Origin: Microbacterium psychrotolerans
GTDB taxonomy: Bacteria; Actinomycetota; Actinomycetes; Actinomycetales; Microbacteriaceae
Direction: 5' to 3'
DNA length: 64,000 nucleotides
Assembly: GCF_031085295.1 (NCBI RefSeq)
Contig: NZ_JAVFWO010000001.1
Coordinates: 396,400 to 460,399 of the forward strand
Shown here: piece by piece, positions 41,700 through 54,000 of the stretch
How the letters are laid out: each line of letters starts with the position of its first letter
Numbering within the stretch: position 1 is the first letter of the stretch
The notes under the pieces: model-generated
Databases searched by the model: none
Told to the model about the DNA's origin: nothing
Seen by the model: the letters and a program-made list of their open reading frames with translations, nothing else
Position numbers and translations under genes: made by a program

Positions 41700-44600
41700 C
41701 TACTGCCAGGTTCGCCGCTCGCTGTCGCCCCAGCCGCCGATCGAGACCCAGACCTGCTCGCCGTCGTCGCCGAAGTAGCAGCCCAGCTGCACGGTCCCGT
41801 CGCGGGGCAGGTGCCTCGTCGAGCCGCCGGCGAAGGGCGTGCCGCCCCAGGGGCCGGTGGCGTTGCAGGAGACGGAGTAGTCGCCCGCGGGGAAGTTCTC
41901 GGTGTGCACCAGGAAGTACGCGCACTGCGCGGTGCTGCAGCCCGGCTGCCCCTGCGCGGAGCTTCCCTTCGTGACCCACACCTTCGGCTGAGGTGCGGCC
42001 ACCGTGGTCGCGGCGTCCGAGGCGATCCCGCTCCACTGACCGGCGGCATCCTGGGCGCGCGCCTCGATCGTGTGGCGTTCGCTGTAGCCGTAGTTGTTGG
42101 TGCGCGAGTTGCTCAGTGCCACGTCCTGCCACGAGCCGCCGTCGATGCGGATCTGCATCGCCGTGATGGCACGCCCGTTCTCGGTGGGCGGGCTCCACCG
42201 GAACGTGATGCTCGTTCCGCTCGCGGTCGCGCTCACCGTCGGATTCCGGACAGGCCCGTACGGCACGACCGCGTTGGAGGGGGCGGACTCAGCGCCGGGC
42301 TCACTGACGCCGTTCACGGTGGCGACGGCCCGCACCTTCACCGTGTAGCTCGTCCCGTTCGCCAGTCCGCCGATGACGCCGTTGCCGGCCAGCGCCTGCC
42401 AGCCGCCGTTGTTCACGGATGCCTGGTAACTCAGCTCACCGGGGTTCGCCCCGTTGGACGCACCGGGCTGGAAGGTCACCGTGAGCGAACGATCTCCCTC
42501 TCGCGCGGTCACGTTCGTCGGAGCCCCGGGCGGCGTGAACGCGCGCTGCGGCGCAGAGGTCGCGCTGAACTGACCCCAGCCGGCCTTGTTCTGGGCGCGC
42601 ACCCGGAACGTGTAGTCGGTGGTCGACGTGTCCACGACGACGGCCTGGCTCGTCTGCCCCGCCGCGACGGGGATCGAGTTGACCAGCGACGATCCGCGGA
42701 GGACGTCGAGCTGGTAGCCCGAGACCGCATCGCCGTTGTCGGCGGGCGCGTTCCAGGTCACCTGCATCTGGGCCTGCGATCCCACGGGCTGGAGCCGCGC
42801 CGTCGTCGGTGCGGCCGGCGCGTCGGGCGCCCGGGCCGGGATCTCGCTGACCGACCACGGGCTCCAGCTGGATGGCTCGGGCGCGCGGTTGAGGGCCTGC
42901 ACGCGCACCTGGTAGGCGACGCCGTTCTGCAGCCCGTCCCATACCGTCGAGTTGCCCGTGACATCGGTCTTCTGGCTGATGCCCGAGGGCGGCGCCGGCG
43001 AGATCTCGAGGTTGTACTTCTCGACCGGGGAGCCCGGCGTCGTCGGGGTGACCCACGACACGGAGAGGCTGCGGTCGCCGAAGACCAGCGACGGTGCGGC
43101 CGGCGTGTCCGGACGCGCGTCGGGACGCGCGGTCTCGGACGGCGCCGACGGGTCGGACGGGCCGACGCGGTTCTCGGCCACGACGGTGAAGTTGTACTCG
43201 ACGTTGTTCGTCAGGCCGTCGAGCGTGCAGGTGGTGGCGAGGCATTCCTTCTCGTAGGTGCCTGCGGTGGAGGAGACGAGGTAGCGCTCGATCTCGGCGC
43301 CGTTGTTGGCCGGCGGCGTCCACGACAGAACGACCGTGCGGTCCTGGACGCTCGAGACGGTCGGCGTACCGGGTGCGTCGGGCTTGCCCTGCACCGTCAG
43401 CCGGATGCGTCCCTCGACCTCCCGGTCGGGATCGCCGGTGGCATCCTGCACGCGATAGCGCACCACCATCGTGCCGAAGAACTTCGCGTCGGGCGTGACC
43501 TGCACCTGGTCGCCGGCCACGTCTACGTCACCCTGTCCGGTCTCGAGGACGGCGGTGGTCACCTTCAGCGGTTTGTCGGGGAACGGGTTCACGTCGTTGT
43601 CCAGCACGGGAACGGAGATCGTCTTGCCCTGGTGGGCCTCGTCGATCACATCGTCGTTGGCCGTGGGCAGTTCGCGCGTCGACGCGATCACACGGATCGT
43701 CACCGTGCCCTCGACGGGGTCGGTGGTCCCATCGGTGATGCGCAGGCGAAGCGTCTCCGCGGTGCCCTTCTTCGTCTCCGCCGCGGCGCTGACGCGCAGC
43801 TCGTCGTCGTCGATCGATGCGGTCATGCCGTCCGGCGATCCGCCGACGATCTCGAACTCGAGGCGGTCCGCGTCTTCGGGGTCGGGGTCGGTGGTGAGCC
43901 CGCCCAGGTCGAGGGTGGCCGGGTCCTCGCCGGGGGCGACATCCATCTGCCCGTTGACGAAGACGGGCTGCTGGTTCTCGGGCGGCAGCACTGTGATCGG
44001 CAGGGTCAGGGTGGCCTTTCGGCCCTCCGGGTCGTCGGGGCCGGTGCCGTCGGTGACCTCGAAGGTGATGGCATCGGGGCCGAAGTACCCGCCGGCCGAG
44101 GTGTAGACGAGCGTGGTCTGGTCCTTGATCAGCGACGATCCGTCGTTGTGCGCCGCGGTGACCTTGGCTGCTTCCGTGATGACGACCTTGCCGCCGTCGG
44201 CGGACCGCACGTGCTCGGAGAGCGGCAGCTCGACGGTCTCGCCGCTCTCGACCTCGATCGGCTCGGTGGAGACCAGCGTCGGCGGCAGCGACGAGAGCGC
44301 GGGGATGTGGATGAAGGCGGATGCCGCGTTCCCGTCGCGGTCGGTGATCGTGTAGGTGGCGAGGCGGTCGGCGTCGCCGAGGGTGATCCGCACCTTGCCG
44401 TCCGAGAGCACACGCGAGTCGGGGTCGGCGACCTTCAGCTCGAGGTCATCGACGGTGCCGTCCGGGTCCTCGTCGTTGGCGAGCACCTCGAGGTCGACGA
44501 CCCCGTCCTCCACATCGGCCGCGCGCACGTAGTCGTCACGCGCGATCGGGCGCTGGAGCGGAACGTCTTCGGCCACGGTGATCTGCAGCACGGCCTTCGC

Positions 44601-47600
44601 CTCGGCGCCGCGCGCGTCGCGGATCGTGTACTGCAGCGACGTCTCGACCGGCTCCGACGGAGAGGTCACGACGACGCGGTTGCCGTCGACCTTCGCTTCG
44701 AGCCCTGCGACATCGGGCAGGATGAGCCCGTTCTTGACGATGCCGTACTCGTCGCCGTCGGGGTCGGAGTCGTTGGCGAGCACGGGCACGGCGACCGAGC
44801 GATCGGGTCGCATGATGACCGAGTCCTTGACCGCGTACGGCGCCTGGTTCACGCCCTCGGCCGGGGCGATCCCGACCCGGATGCTCGCCGTGGCCTCCGC
44901 ACCGAGCCGGTCGCGCACGCGGTACGTGAAGGTATCGACGCCGGCGGTGTCGTCGAAGGCCTCGTAGACGAGATAGTCGGAGCCGGTCTCGGTGATGCGG
45001 CCCTTGCTCGGCGATGATGCCAGGCCGACGAGCTCGACCGAGTCGCCGTCGGCGTCGATGCCGTCCAGCGGCACCGCGATGCGGACGCGAGTGCCGCCGA
45101 GCACGCGGGCGGTGAGGTCGCGCGGGCGGGGAGCGGCATTGGTCTCTTCGTTGACCGGCAGCACCTGGATGGTGATGTAGCCGGCGTCCTTCTGGCCGGT
45201 GCTGTCGACGACCTCGTAGGTCGCGTAGACGGTGCCGGGCTCGTCCGATGCGCGGAAGCGCACGGTGTCCTGCGAGACGAAGACCTCGCCGTCCTCGGGC
45301 TCGATCAGCGGGGGCACGAGGTCGGGGGCGACATGAATGGCGTCGCCGTTGGGGTGGTAATCGTTGTCGAGCACCGGGATTGTCACGACGTCGCCGGCCC
45401 GCACCACGACCTGGTCGTCGTTCGCCACCGGCGGCCGCAACTGCGCGGGCGCCGGGATCGGGATGACGATGACGTCACCCTCAGCCGACTGCGAGCCGTT
45501 CGAGATGCGGTACGTGATGCGCACCTGCTCCGACAGCGCCGCCTGGTCGCTGATGCGGAGCGTCTCGTGGTTGAGCACCGCGACCGCGATGCCGGAGTTC
45601 GGCTCCACGGTGACGGACTGCACCACCAGGATGCCGCCGGACGGATCCGAGTCGTTGGTCAGCACGTTGACCAGCACCTCGCCGCCGCTGGGGAGGAGCG
45701 CGACGTCGCGCACCGCCACCGGCGGCAGGTCGGTCTCGCCTTCGGGGATGACGTCCACCCGCACGATGCCCGGCACACCTGCGGCGCCCGCGGCCACCAT
45801 GTACTGCACGTAGTACGTGCCGGGGGTCGCGGAGCGGAAGGTGAACGTCTTGTTGGCGTAGTCCGGCACGATGTCGGCGCCCGAGACGGGATCGACGCGG
45901 GCGAGGCGCAGCGGCTCGCGACCGGCGCCCACATCGTTGACGAGCGGGGACACGGTCGCCGTCTGCCCGGTGCGGACCGCGATGTAGTCGGCGTTGGTCA
46001 CCGGGTCGATCGAGCCTACAGGACGCACGTCGAAGCGGATCGTGCCGACCGTGACGTCGGTGCCGTCGGAGACGGAGATCTCGACATCCTTGCGGCCCTG
46101 CGTCCCGCCCACCGCGCGGTAGGTGATGCGCCCGTCCGACGTGTAGTCGGCCTCGTCACCCTCCGCAGGTGTCACCGCGCCGAGGAAGACGTCGTCGCCG
46201 TCGGGGTCGATCCAGTCGGGCAGCACGTTGTACGTGATGGTGCCGCCGGCTTCGATGGCGACGGTCGTCACGCGTTTCTGGGTCGGCGGCGCGTTGACGT
46301 CCCAGCCGTGCACGGCCAGCGACACCTTCGCCGTGTCGGTGCCGCCGCGCCCGTCGGAGACCTCGTAGCTGAAGGATGCCGTGCCCGAGGCGTCCTCGGG
46401 GACCGCGATCTGCAGCGCACGGCCGTTGTCGATCGACTGGACGTCGCCGATCGACGGGCCGCCCTCGAGCACCCGCGTGGTCAGCACGTCGCCATCGGGA
46501 TCGCTGTCGTTGTCGAGCAGAGGGAGGATCGTGGTGCGGCCCGGACGGACACCGAGGTCGTCGTCGTTGGCGTCGGGCGGCGTGTTGATCTCGGACCGCT
46601 CCGGCAGGACCGTCTCGGTCGTCTCCTCGGTGGTCTGCTCGTCCTCTTCCGTCTCGCCCTCCGGCGGGGTCAGCTCGTCCCAGTTGTCGACGCGCTGCAG
46701 ATCTTCGGCCGCCATCCACGTGGCACCGCCCACGATGTCGTTGAGCACCACGACGTCACGGTTGACGCGGAACTGCAGCACCGAGGTCGGCTCGACGCCG
46801 TCGATGTCGGCATCCAGATCGCCGGCATCACCCGCGCAGTCGCGCACGAAGCGGCCGGAGCCGCTCCAGGCGGCATAGGCACAGCCATCCAGCCACACCG
46901 GATACGCCGGCGCGCCCTCGCCGCCGGCCTTCACCGTCGTGGGCTCGGAACCATCGAAGGGCACGCGCACCAGGGCGGACGCGGTCGACACCGAGACCGC
47001 GTCGGCAGCAGCGGAGGGCTGCTGCAGCACGGCATCGCGCCCACCGTCGATCTCGGTCTCCCGACCGTCCGCGATGACGGTGCCGTCGGAGGTGTCGAGC
47101 ACCACGGCCTTGTCGCCGACCGAAGTGATCGACAGCTTGGACTTCTCGTCGACGCCGGGCAGGGCGGCGCGCGCCGCCTCCTCGGGGGCGTCGTCGGCGC
47201 CCATCCGGATCGTGACCAGTTCCGCGGTCTCGACGGACGTGCCGTGGACGATGCCGTCGACGCCGATCGCGACATCCGCCCCCTCGCCGAGGTTCGTCGT
47301 GGGATCGACACCCTCGATCTGGAACGACCCGATGCTCTCGGCGGGAAGCACCCACAGATCGCCCGACGCGCGGTCGAGGATGGCGGCGGTCGTGCCACCC
47401 AGCACGACCTTCGCGTCGCCGGGCAGGCTGGCAGCCCCCGATAGCGCGACCATCCCCGGGTCGATCACGCTGACGGCGGAGCCGGCGTTGTCCACCAGGA
47501 GAACCGTGGCCCCCGACTGAAGGATGTCGTAGTCGTCGCTCGTGGTGCGCAGACCTCCGTCGAGGACCTGCGACTCGTGGTTGAAGTGGCCGACCATGAG

Positions 47601-47768
47601 GCTCGACTGCTTGGTGACCCACACACCGCCGTCATGGAGGTCGACCTCGGTCGTAGGGACACCCTGGTAGACGAAGGCCAGCGTCGTGAGCGTGACGGCA
47701 GCGGCCGTGACCGCACCCGCGGATGCGAGCGCACGCGGACGAGCGCGCAGCCATGCGGAAGACCTCAT
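41700..47768 (-). CDS. Giant exported multi-domain protein, copy A (cadherin/Ig-like repeats plus FN3)
   Basis: The 2022-residue protein starts with a signal or signal-anchor sequence (helix about 15-36 after an Arg-rich start). Residues of about 40-385 resemble a beta-propeller-like domain (GGVWVTKQSSLMVGHFN, DRASGDLWVLPAES). An acidic spacer (TEEDEQTTEETTE) leads to about eleven cadherin/Ig-like repeats of some 95 residues (395-1460) marked by motifs such as LDNDSDPDGDVL, LDNDYHPNGDA and LANDEDPDGTV, likely calcium-binding. Five fibronectin III domains (about 1465-1925) and a C-terminal domain with four cysteines complete it. It should form a long surface fibre or adhesin. MoxR follows after 41 bases. 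GAGG lies five bases before the ATG. Confidence 0.93.
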   Translation of the reverse strand: MRSSAWLRARPRALASAGAVTAAAVTLTTLAFVYQGVPTTEVDLHDGGVWVTKQSSLMVGHFNHESQVLDGGLRTTSDDYDILQSGATVLLVDNAGSAVSVIDPGMVALSGAASLPGDAKVVLGGTTAAILDRASGDLWVLPAESIGSFQIEGVDPTTNLGEGADVAIGVDGIVHGTSVETAELVTIRMGADDAPEEAARAALPGVDEKSKLSITSVGDKAVVLDTSDGTVIADGRETEIDGGRDAVLQQPSAAADAVSVSTASALVRVPFDGSEPTTVKAGGEGAPAYPVWLDGCAYAAWSGSGRFVRDCAGDAGDLDADIDGVEPTSVLQFRVNRDVVVLNDIVGGATWMAAEDLQRVDNWDELTPPEGETEEDEQTTEETTETVLPERSEINTPPDANDDDLGVRPGRTTILPLLDNDSDPDGDVLTTRVLEGGPSIGDVQSIDNGRALQIAVPEDASGTASFSYEVSDGRGGTDTAKVSLAVHGWDVNAPPTQKRVTTVAIEAGGTITYNVLPDWIDPDGDDVFLGAVTPAEGDEADYTSDGRITYRAVGGTQGRKDVEISVSDGTDVTVGTIRFDVRPVGSIDPVTNADYIAVRTGQTATVSPLVNDVGAGREPLRLARVDPVSGADIVPDYANKTFTFRSATPGTYYVQYMVAAGAAGVPGIVRVDVIPEGETDLPPVAVRDVALLPSGGEVLVNVLTNDSDPSGGILVVQSVTVEPNSGIAVAVLNHETLRISDQAALSEQVRITYRISNGSQSAEGDVIVIPIPAPAQLRPPVANDDQVVVRAGDVVTIPVLDNDYHPNGDAIHVAPDLVPPLIEPEDGEVFVSQDTVRFRASDEPGTVYATYEVVDSTGQKDAGYITIQVLPVNEETNAAPRPRDLTARVLGGTRVRIAVPLDGIDADGDSVELVGLASSPSKGRITETGSDYLVYEAFDDTAGVDTFTYRVRDRLGAEATASIRVGIAPAEGVNQAPYAVKDSVIMRPDRSVAVPVLANDSDPDGDEYGIVKNGLILPDVAGLEAKVDGNRVVVTSPSEPVETSLQYTIRDARGAEAKAVLQITVAEDVPLQRPIARDDYVRAADVEDGVVDLEVLANDEDPDGTVDDLELKVADPDSRVLSDGKVRITLGDADRLATYTITDRDGNAASAFIHIPALSSLPPTLVSTEPIEVESGETVELPLSEHVRSADGGKVVITEAAKVTAAHNDGSSLIKDQTTLVYTSAGGYFGPDAITFEVTDGTGPDDPEGRKATLTLPITVLPPENQQPVFVNGQMDVAPGEDPATLDLGGLTTDPDPEDADRLEFEIVGGSPDGMTASIDDDELRVSAAAETKKGTAETLRLRITDGTTDPVEGTVTIRVIASTRELPTANDDVIDEAHQGKTISVPVLDNDVNPFPDKPLKVTTAVLETGQGDVDVAGDQVQVTPDAKFFGTMVVRYRVQDATGDPDREVEGRIRLTVQGKPDAPGTPTVSSVQDRTVVLSWTPPANNGAEIERYLVSSTAGTYEKECLATTCTLDGLTNNVEYNFTVVAENRVGPSDPSAPSETARPDARPDTPAAPSLVFGDRSLSVSWVTPTTPGSPVEKYNLEISPAPPSGISQKTDVTGNSTVWDGLQNGVAYQVRVQALNRAPEPSSWSPWSVSEIPARAPDAPAAPTTARLQPVGSQAQMQVTWNAPADNGDAVSGYQLDVLRGSSLVNSIPVAAGQTSQAVVVDTSTTDYTFRVRAQNKAGWGQFSATSAPQRAFTPPGAPTNVTAREGDRSLTVTFQPGASNGANPGELSYQASVNNGGWQALAGNGVIGGLANGTSYTVKVRAVATVNGVSEPGAESAPSNAVVPYGPVRNPTVSATASGTSITFRWSPPTENGRAITAMQIRIDGGSWQDVALSNSRTNNYGYSERHTIEARAQDAAGQWSGIASDAATTVAAPQPKVWVTKGSSAQGQPGCSTAQCAYFLVHTENFPAGDYSVSCNATGPWGGTPFAGGSTRHLPRDGTVQLGCYFGDDGEQVWVSIGGWGDSERRTWQ

Positions 47769-48069
47769 CGAACCTCGGCCTCCTCCGGGGTGTCGTGCGT
47801 CTCTACGTGGCGCCGAGACCGGACGTGGGGCGTCCGGCGCTCACCGAAGACATCAGGGACCGGTCCAGCCTAACCCGACACACGGAACGCGATTGGACGG
47901 GAAGTGTCAACTACGAAGATGGTAATCCGCCTGGTCAGAGCCGATCGATGGGGACAAACACCCATCGATCGGCCCTCCGGAATCCGTCCACCGTACCTGC
48001 CGGCGCCACGGGTGTCCCGCGTGCGGATCCGGATAGCTCTCTCACCGCCTCCGCGGCTCCACCCGGCCG
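47769..48069 (-). promoter_or_regulatory. Intergenic region between giant genes B and A with promoter elements for A
   Basis: This 301-base gap holds no gene. From the copy A start outward it has a GAGG ribosome binding site, a block like the one upstream of copy B, TAGGCT on the minus strand (47872 to 47867, a candidate -10, 99 bases upstream) and the long palindrome at 47941-47972. The rest (47973-48069) shows nothing recognisable. Confidence 0.55.
47941..47972. promoter_or_regulatory. 12-bp perfect inverted repeat upstream of giant gene A
   Basis: CCGATCGATGGG (47941-47952) and CCCATCGATCGG (47961-47972) are perfect inverse copies around the spacer GACAAACA. The inner 24 bases are the same as upstream of copy B and at nearly the same distance from the start codon (177 against 175). 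It may be an operator; as it also lies downstream of copy B's stop it could instead be a terminator, but conservation of the spacer argues for protein binding. Confidence 0.6.
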
Positions 48070-51000
48070 CTACCAGGCCGTGGACGCGGCATCGCCGGAT
48101 CCACCTGGCCCGCTGTAGCTCACCCACTTCGCCCCGGCGTAGCCCGAGTAGCAACTCAGCTGCACGCTGTCGTTCGCCCCGACGTAGTACGAGTTGCTGC
48201 TCCATCGGCCTTCGGCGTCGTTGCAGCTCAGGGTGTAGGTGCCCGCCACCCAGTTCTCGACGTTGAACACGAAGTAGGAGCACGATGCCGAATCGCAGCC
48301 GGGCATGCCCGCCGCGCTGGAGCCGCGGCTCGTCCACGCGCGCGGCTGCGGCGGCGCGACGGTCGTGGCGGAGGCAGATGCCACCGACGAGACCTGGCCT
48401 GCGGCATCCGTCACCCTCGCCTGGATCGTCCGGTTCGCGCTGTAGCCGAACCCGTGGGTCTCCGAGCCGCTGAGCGACACCGGGTGCCAGCCGCTGACGC
48501 CTTCGATCGCGATCTCCATCTTCACGATGTCACGGCCGTTCGCTGCGGGCGGTGACCAGTTGAAGGTGATCGACGTGCCGCTCGCGCTCGCAGAAACGTT
48601 CGGGGCGCGAACCGGCCCGTAGGGAACGGCGCCGTTCGACTGCGCGGAGGGCTCGCCGGTGTAGCGGACGCCGTCCATCGAGGTGTACGCCCGGACGCGG
48701 ATCGTGTACGTCGTGCCGTTCGAAAGACTGCCGATCGTGTTGTTCGCCGGCATCGCCGCCCAGTTGCCGCCGTTCAGCGAGTACTCGTACTTGACCTCGG
48801 CCGCGGTCGCGCCGTTGCCGGGAGCAGCGCCGTACGCGACGAGGACCGCGCTGTTGTTGTTCGGCGTCGACAGCGACACGCCCGTGGGCGTCCCCGGCAC
48901 GCCGAACGCGCGACGCGGTGCGGACGCTGCGCCCCAAGCGCTCCACCCCGCCTTGTTCGAGGCGCGCACCCGGAACGCGTAGTCGCTCGTCGACGTCGTC
49001 ACGTTGAGCGCCTGGCGCAGCTGCGAGCCGGGGATGCCGGTGACCGTGCGCACGACGGACGAGCCCTGCATCACCTGCAGTTCGTATCCCGAGATAGCGT
49101 CGCCGTTGTCGACTGGCGCGCCCCACACCACTTCGAGCTGCGCCTGGTCGCCCACCGGGTCGAGGCGGTTCACCGACGGGGCGGCGGGCGCCTCAGGCGC
49201 CCGGGCCGGGATCTCGCTCACGGACCACGGGCTCCAGCTCGACGGCTCGGGGGCGAGGTTGTGCGCCTGCACGCGCACCTGGTAGGCGACGCCGTTCTGC
49301 AGGCCGTCCCACGTGAGCGAGTTGCCGGTGACCTCCGTCTTCTGGCCGATGCCCGACGGGGGCGCCGGCGAGATCTCGAGCGTGTACTTCTGCACCGGCG
49401 AACCGGGCGTCGTCGGGGTCACCCACGTGACCGCGAGGCTCTTGTCGCCGAACGCCAGCGTCGGCGCCGCGGGAGTGTCGGGCCGCGCGTCAGGACGCGC
49501 CTCTTCGGAGGGCGCGGACGGGTCGGAGGGGCCGACGCGGTTCTCGGCGACCACGGTGAAGTTGTACTTCACGTTGTTCGTCAGCCCGTCGAGCGTGCAG
49601 GTCGTCGCGAGGCATTCCTTCTCGTAGTCACCCGCGATGGAGGAGACGAGGTAGCGCTCGATCTCGGCGCCGTTGTTCGCCGGCGGCGTCCACGAGAGCA
49701 CGACCGTGCGGTCCTGCACGCTCGAGACCGTCGGTGTTCCCGGCGCATCGGGTTTGCCCTGCACCGTCAGCCGGATGCGGCCCTCGACCTCGCGATCGGG
49801 ATCGCCCGTGGCATCCTGCACCCGATATCGCACCACCATCGTGCCGAAGAACTTCGCGTCGGGTGTCACCGCGACCTCGTCGCCGGAAACCTTCACATCG
49901 CCCTGCCCCGTCTCGAGGATGGCCGTCGTGACCTTCAGCGGCTTGTCGGGGAACGGGCTGACGTCGTTGCTCAGCACGGGCACGGTGACGGTCTTGCCCT
50001 GGTGCGCCTCGGGGACGATGTCGTCGTTCGCCGTCGGCAGTTCGCGGGTCGAGGCGATGACGCGGACGTTGACCACGCCCTCGATGGGTTCGGTCGTGCC
50101 GTCGTCGATGCGCAGGCGGATGGTGGCCGCGGTGCCCTTCTTGGTCTCGGCCGCCGCGCTGACGCGCAGCTCGTCGCCCTCGATCGACGCGGTCATGCCC
50201 TCCGGCGACCCGCCGACGATCGCGAACTCGAGACGATCGGCGTCCTCGGGGTCGGGGTCGGTGGTGAGTCCGCCGAGGTCGAGCGACGTGGCGTCCTCGC
50301 CGGGTGCGACATCCATCTGCCCGTTGACGAAGGTCGGCTGCTGGTTCTCGGGCGGCAGCACTGTGATCGCCAGTGTCAGGGTCGCCTTCCGGCCCTCGGG
50401 ATCGTCGGGGCCGGTGCCGTCGGTGACTTCGAAGGTGATGGCGTCAGGGCCGAAGTACCCGGCTGCCGACGTATACACGAGCGTCGCCTGGTCCTTGATC
50501 AGCGACGATCCGTCGGCGTGCGCGGCGGTGACCTTCGCCGCCTCCGTGATGATGACCTTGCCGCCGCCAGCGGACCGGACATGGTCGGAGAGGGGCAGCT
50601 CGATGGTCTCGCCGCTCTTGACCTCGATCGGCTCGGTCGAGACGAGCGTCGGCGGCAGCGATGAGAGCGCGGGGATGTGGATGAAGGCGGATGCCGCGTT
50701 CCCGTCGCGGTCGGTGATCGTGTAGGTGGCGAGGCGGTCGGCGTCGCCCAGCGTCACGCGGACCTTGCCGTCGGCCAGCACACGCGAATCCGCATCGGCG
50801 ACCTTCAGTTCCAGGTCGTCCACCGTGCCGTCCGGATCCTCGTCGTTGGCGAGCACCTCGAGATCGACGACCCCGTCCTCGACGTCGGCGGCGCGGACAT
50901 AGTCATCGCGCGCGACGGGCTTCTGCAGCGGAACGTCCTCGGCCACCGTGATCTGCAGCACGGCCTTCGCCTCTGCGCCGCGCGCGTCACGGATCGTGTA

Positions 51001-54000
51001 CTGCAGCGACGTCTCTATCGGTTCCGACGGAGAGGTCACGACGACGCGGTTGCCTTCGACCTCGGCCTTCACCGCCGTCCCGCTGGGAAGGATGATGCCG
51101 TCCTCGACGATGCCGAACCTGTCGCCGTCGGGGTCGGAGTCGTTCGCGAGCACCGGCACGGCGACCGAGCGCCCGGGCCGCATCAGCACGGAGTCCTTGA
51201 CCGCATACGGCGCCTGGTTCACACCCTCGGCCGGTGCGACGCCGACCCGGATGCTCGCCGTGGCCTCGGCGCCCAGACGGTCGCGCACGCGGTACGTGAA
51301 GGCGTCCACGCCGGCGGTGTCGTCGAACGCCTCGTACACGAGGTAGTCGGGGCCCGTCTCCACAACGCGGCCCTTGCCGGGCGAGGATGCCAGGCCGACC
51401 AGCTCGACCGAGTCGCCATCGGCGTCGATGCCGTCCAGTGGCACCGCGATGCGCACACGGCTGCCGCCGAGCACGCGGGCGGTGAGGTCGCGCGGGCGGG
51501 GAGCGGCGTTCGTCTCCGCGTTCACGGGGAGCACCTGGATGGTGATGTAGCCGGCGTCCTTCTGCCCCGTGCTGTCGACGACCTCATATGTCGCGTACAC
51601 GGTGCCGGGCTTCTCGGACGCCCGGAAGCGCACAGTGTCCTGCGAGACGAAGACCTCGCCGTCCTCGGGCTCGATCAGCGGGGGCACGAGGTCGGGGGCG
51701 ACATGAATGGCGTCGCCGTTGGGGTGGTAATCGTTCTCCAGCACCGGGATGGTCACGACGTCGCCGGCGCGCACCACGACCTGGTCGTCGTTCGCCACCG
51801 GCGGCCGCAGCTGCGCGGGCGCCGGGATCGGGATGACGATGACGTCACCTTCGGCGGACTGCGAGCCGTTCGAGATGCGGTACGAGACGCGCACCTGCTC
51901 CGACAGCGCCGCCTGGTCGCTGATGCGGAGCGTCTCGTGGTTCAGCACCGCGACCGCGATGCCGGAGTTCGGCTCGACCGTGACGGACTGCACCACCAGG
52001 ATGCCGCCGGACGGATCCGAGTCGTTGGTCAGCACGTTGACCAGCACCTCGCCACCGCTCGGCAAGAGGGCGACGTCGCGCACCGCCACCGGCGGCAGGT
52101 CCGTCTCCCCCTCGGGGATCACGTCGACCCGCACGATGCCGGGGATGCCGGCGGCACCCGCCGCGACCAGGTACTGCACGTAGTACGTGCCGGGGGTCGC
52201 GGAGCGGAAGGTGAACGTCTTGTTCGCGTAGTCGGGCACCGTGTCGGCCCCCGCCACCGGGTCGACCCGCGCCAGTCGCAGCGGTTCGCGCCCCGCGCCG
52301 ACGTCGTTGGCCAGCGGCGAGACCGTGGCGGTCTGTCCCGCGCGCACTGCGACGTAGTCGGCGTTCGTGACCGGGTCGATCGAGCCGACCGGCCGCACGT
52401 CGAAGCGAACCGTGCCTGCGGTCGCATCGGAGCCGTCGGAGACCGAGATCTCGACATCCTTGCGGCCCTGCGTCCCACCCACCGCGCGGTAGGTGATGCG
52501 CCCGTCCGAGGTGAAGTCGGCCTCGTCGCCCTGCGCCGGCGCGACCGAGCTCAGGAACACGTCGTCGCCGTCGGGGTCGATCCAGTCGGGCAGCACGTTG
52601 TACGTGATGGTGCCGCCGGCCTCGACCGCGACGGTCGTCACGCGTTTCTGAGTCGGCGGCGCGTTGACGTCCCAGCCGTGCACGGCCAGCGACACCTTCG
52701 CCGTGTCGGTGCCGCCGCGCCCGTCGGAGACCTCGTAGCTGAAGGATGCCGTGCCCGAGGCGTCCTCGGGGACCGCGATCTGCAGCGCACGGCCGTTGTC
52801 GATCGACTGCACCTCCCCGACGGACGGGCCTCCGTCGAGCACCCGCGTCGTGAGCACATCCCCGTCGGGATCGCTGTCGTTGTCCAGGAGGGGAAGGATC
52901 GTGGTGCGGCCCGGACGAACACCGAGGTCGTCGTCGTTGGCGTCGGGCGGCGTGTTGATCTCCGAGCGCTCCGGCAGGACCGTCTCCGTCGTCTCCTCGG
53001 TGGTCTGCTCGTCGTCCTCGGTCTCGCCCTCAGGAGGGGTGATCTCGTCCCAGTTGTCGACGCGCTGCAGATCTTCGACGGCCATCCACGTGGCGCCGCC
53101 GACGATGTCGTTGAGCACCACGACGTCGCGGTTGACGCGGAACTTCAGGAGCGAGGTCGGCTCGATGCCGTCGATCTCGACCGCAAGGTCGTCGCCGTCG
53201 CCCGCGCAGTCGCGCACGAAGCGGCCCGACCCGGTCCAGGCCGCGTAGCCGCAGCCGTCGAGCCACACCGGCTCTGCCGGCGCCCCCTCGCCGCCGGCCT
53301 TCACCGTCGTGAGCTCGGAACCATCGAACGGCACGCGCACGAACGTCGACGCCGTCGAGAGCGACACCGCATCCGTTGCCGCGGAGGGCTGCTGCAGGAC
53401 CGCGTTGCGGCCGCCCTCGACGACCGTCGCGCGGCCGTCCGCGACGACGGTGCCGGTGGCGGCGTCGAGCACGACCGGCTTGTCGCCCACCGCGGTGACC
53501 GACAGCTCCGCCTTGTCGTCGAGACCCGGCAGCCCGCTGCGGATCGGCTCCTCAGGCGTGTCGTCGGCCGCGAGCCGCACGGTGACGAGCTCGGCGGTGT
53601 CGGACGAGACCGCGTGGACAACGCCGTCGACGCCGACCGCGACATCCGCGCCCTTTCCGACGTTGACGACCGGGTCGACGCCCTCGATCTGGAAGGTTCC
53701 GGCGCTCTCGGCGGGCAGCACCCACAGATCCCCGGACGCGCGGTCGAGGATCGCGACGGTCGAGGCAGCGAGCGCCACTTCCGCATCGCCGGGGATGCTC
53801 GCCGCGCCGGCGAGCGCGACCATTCCGGGGTCGATCACGCTGACCGTGGAGCCGCCGTTGTCGACGAGGAGGACGGTTCCGCCCGACTGGAGGATGTCGT
53901 AATCGTCGCTGGTCGTACGCAGACCGCCGTCGAGGACCTGCGACTCGTGGTTGAAGTGACCGACCATGAGGCTCGACTGCTTGGTGACCCAGACGCCGCC

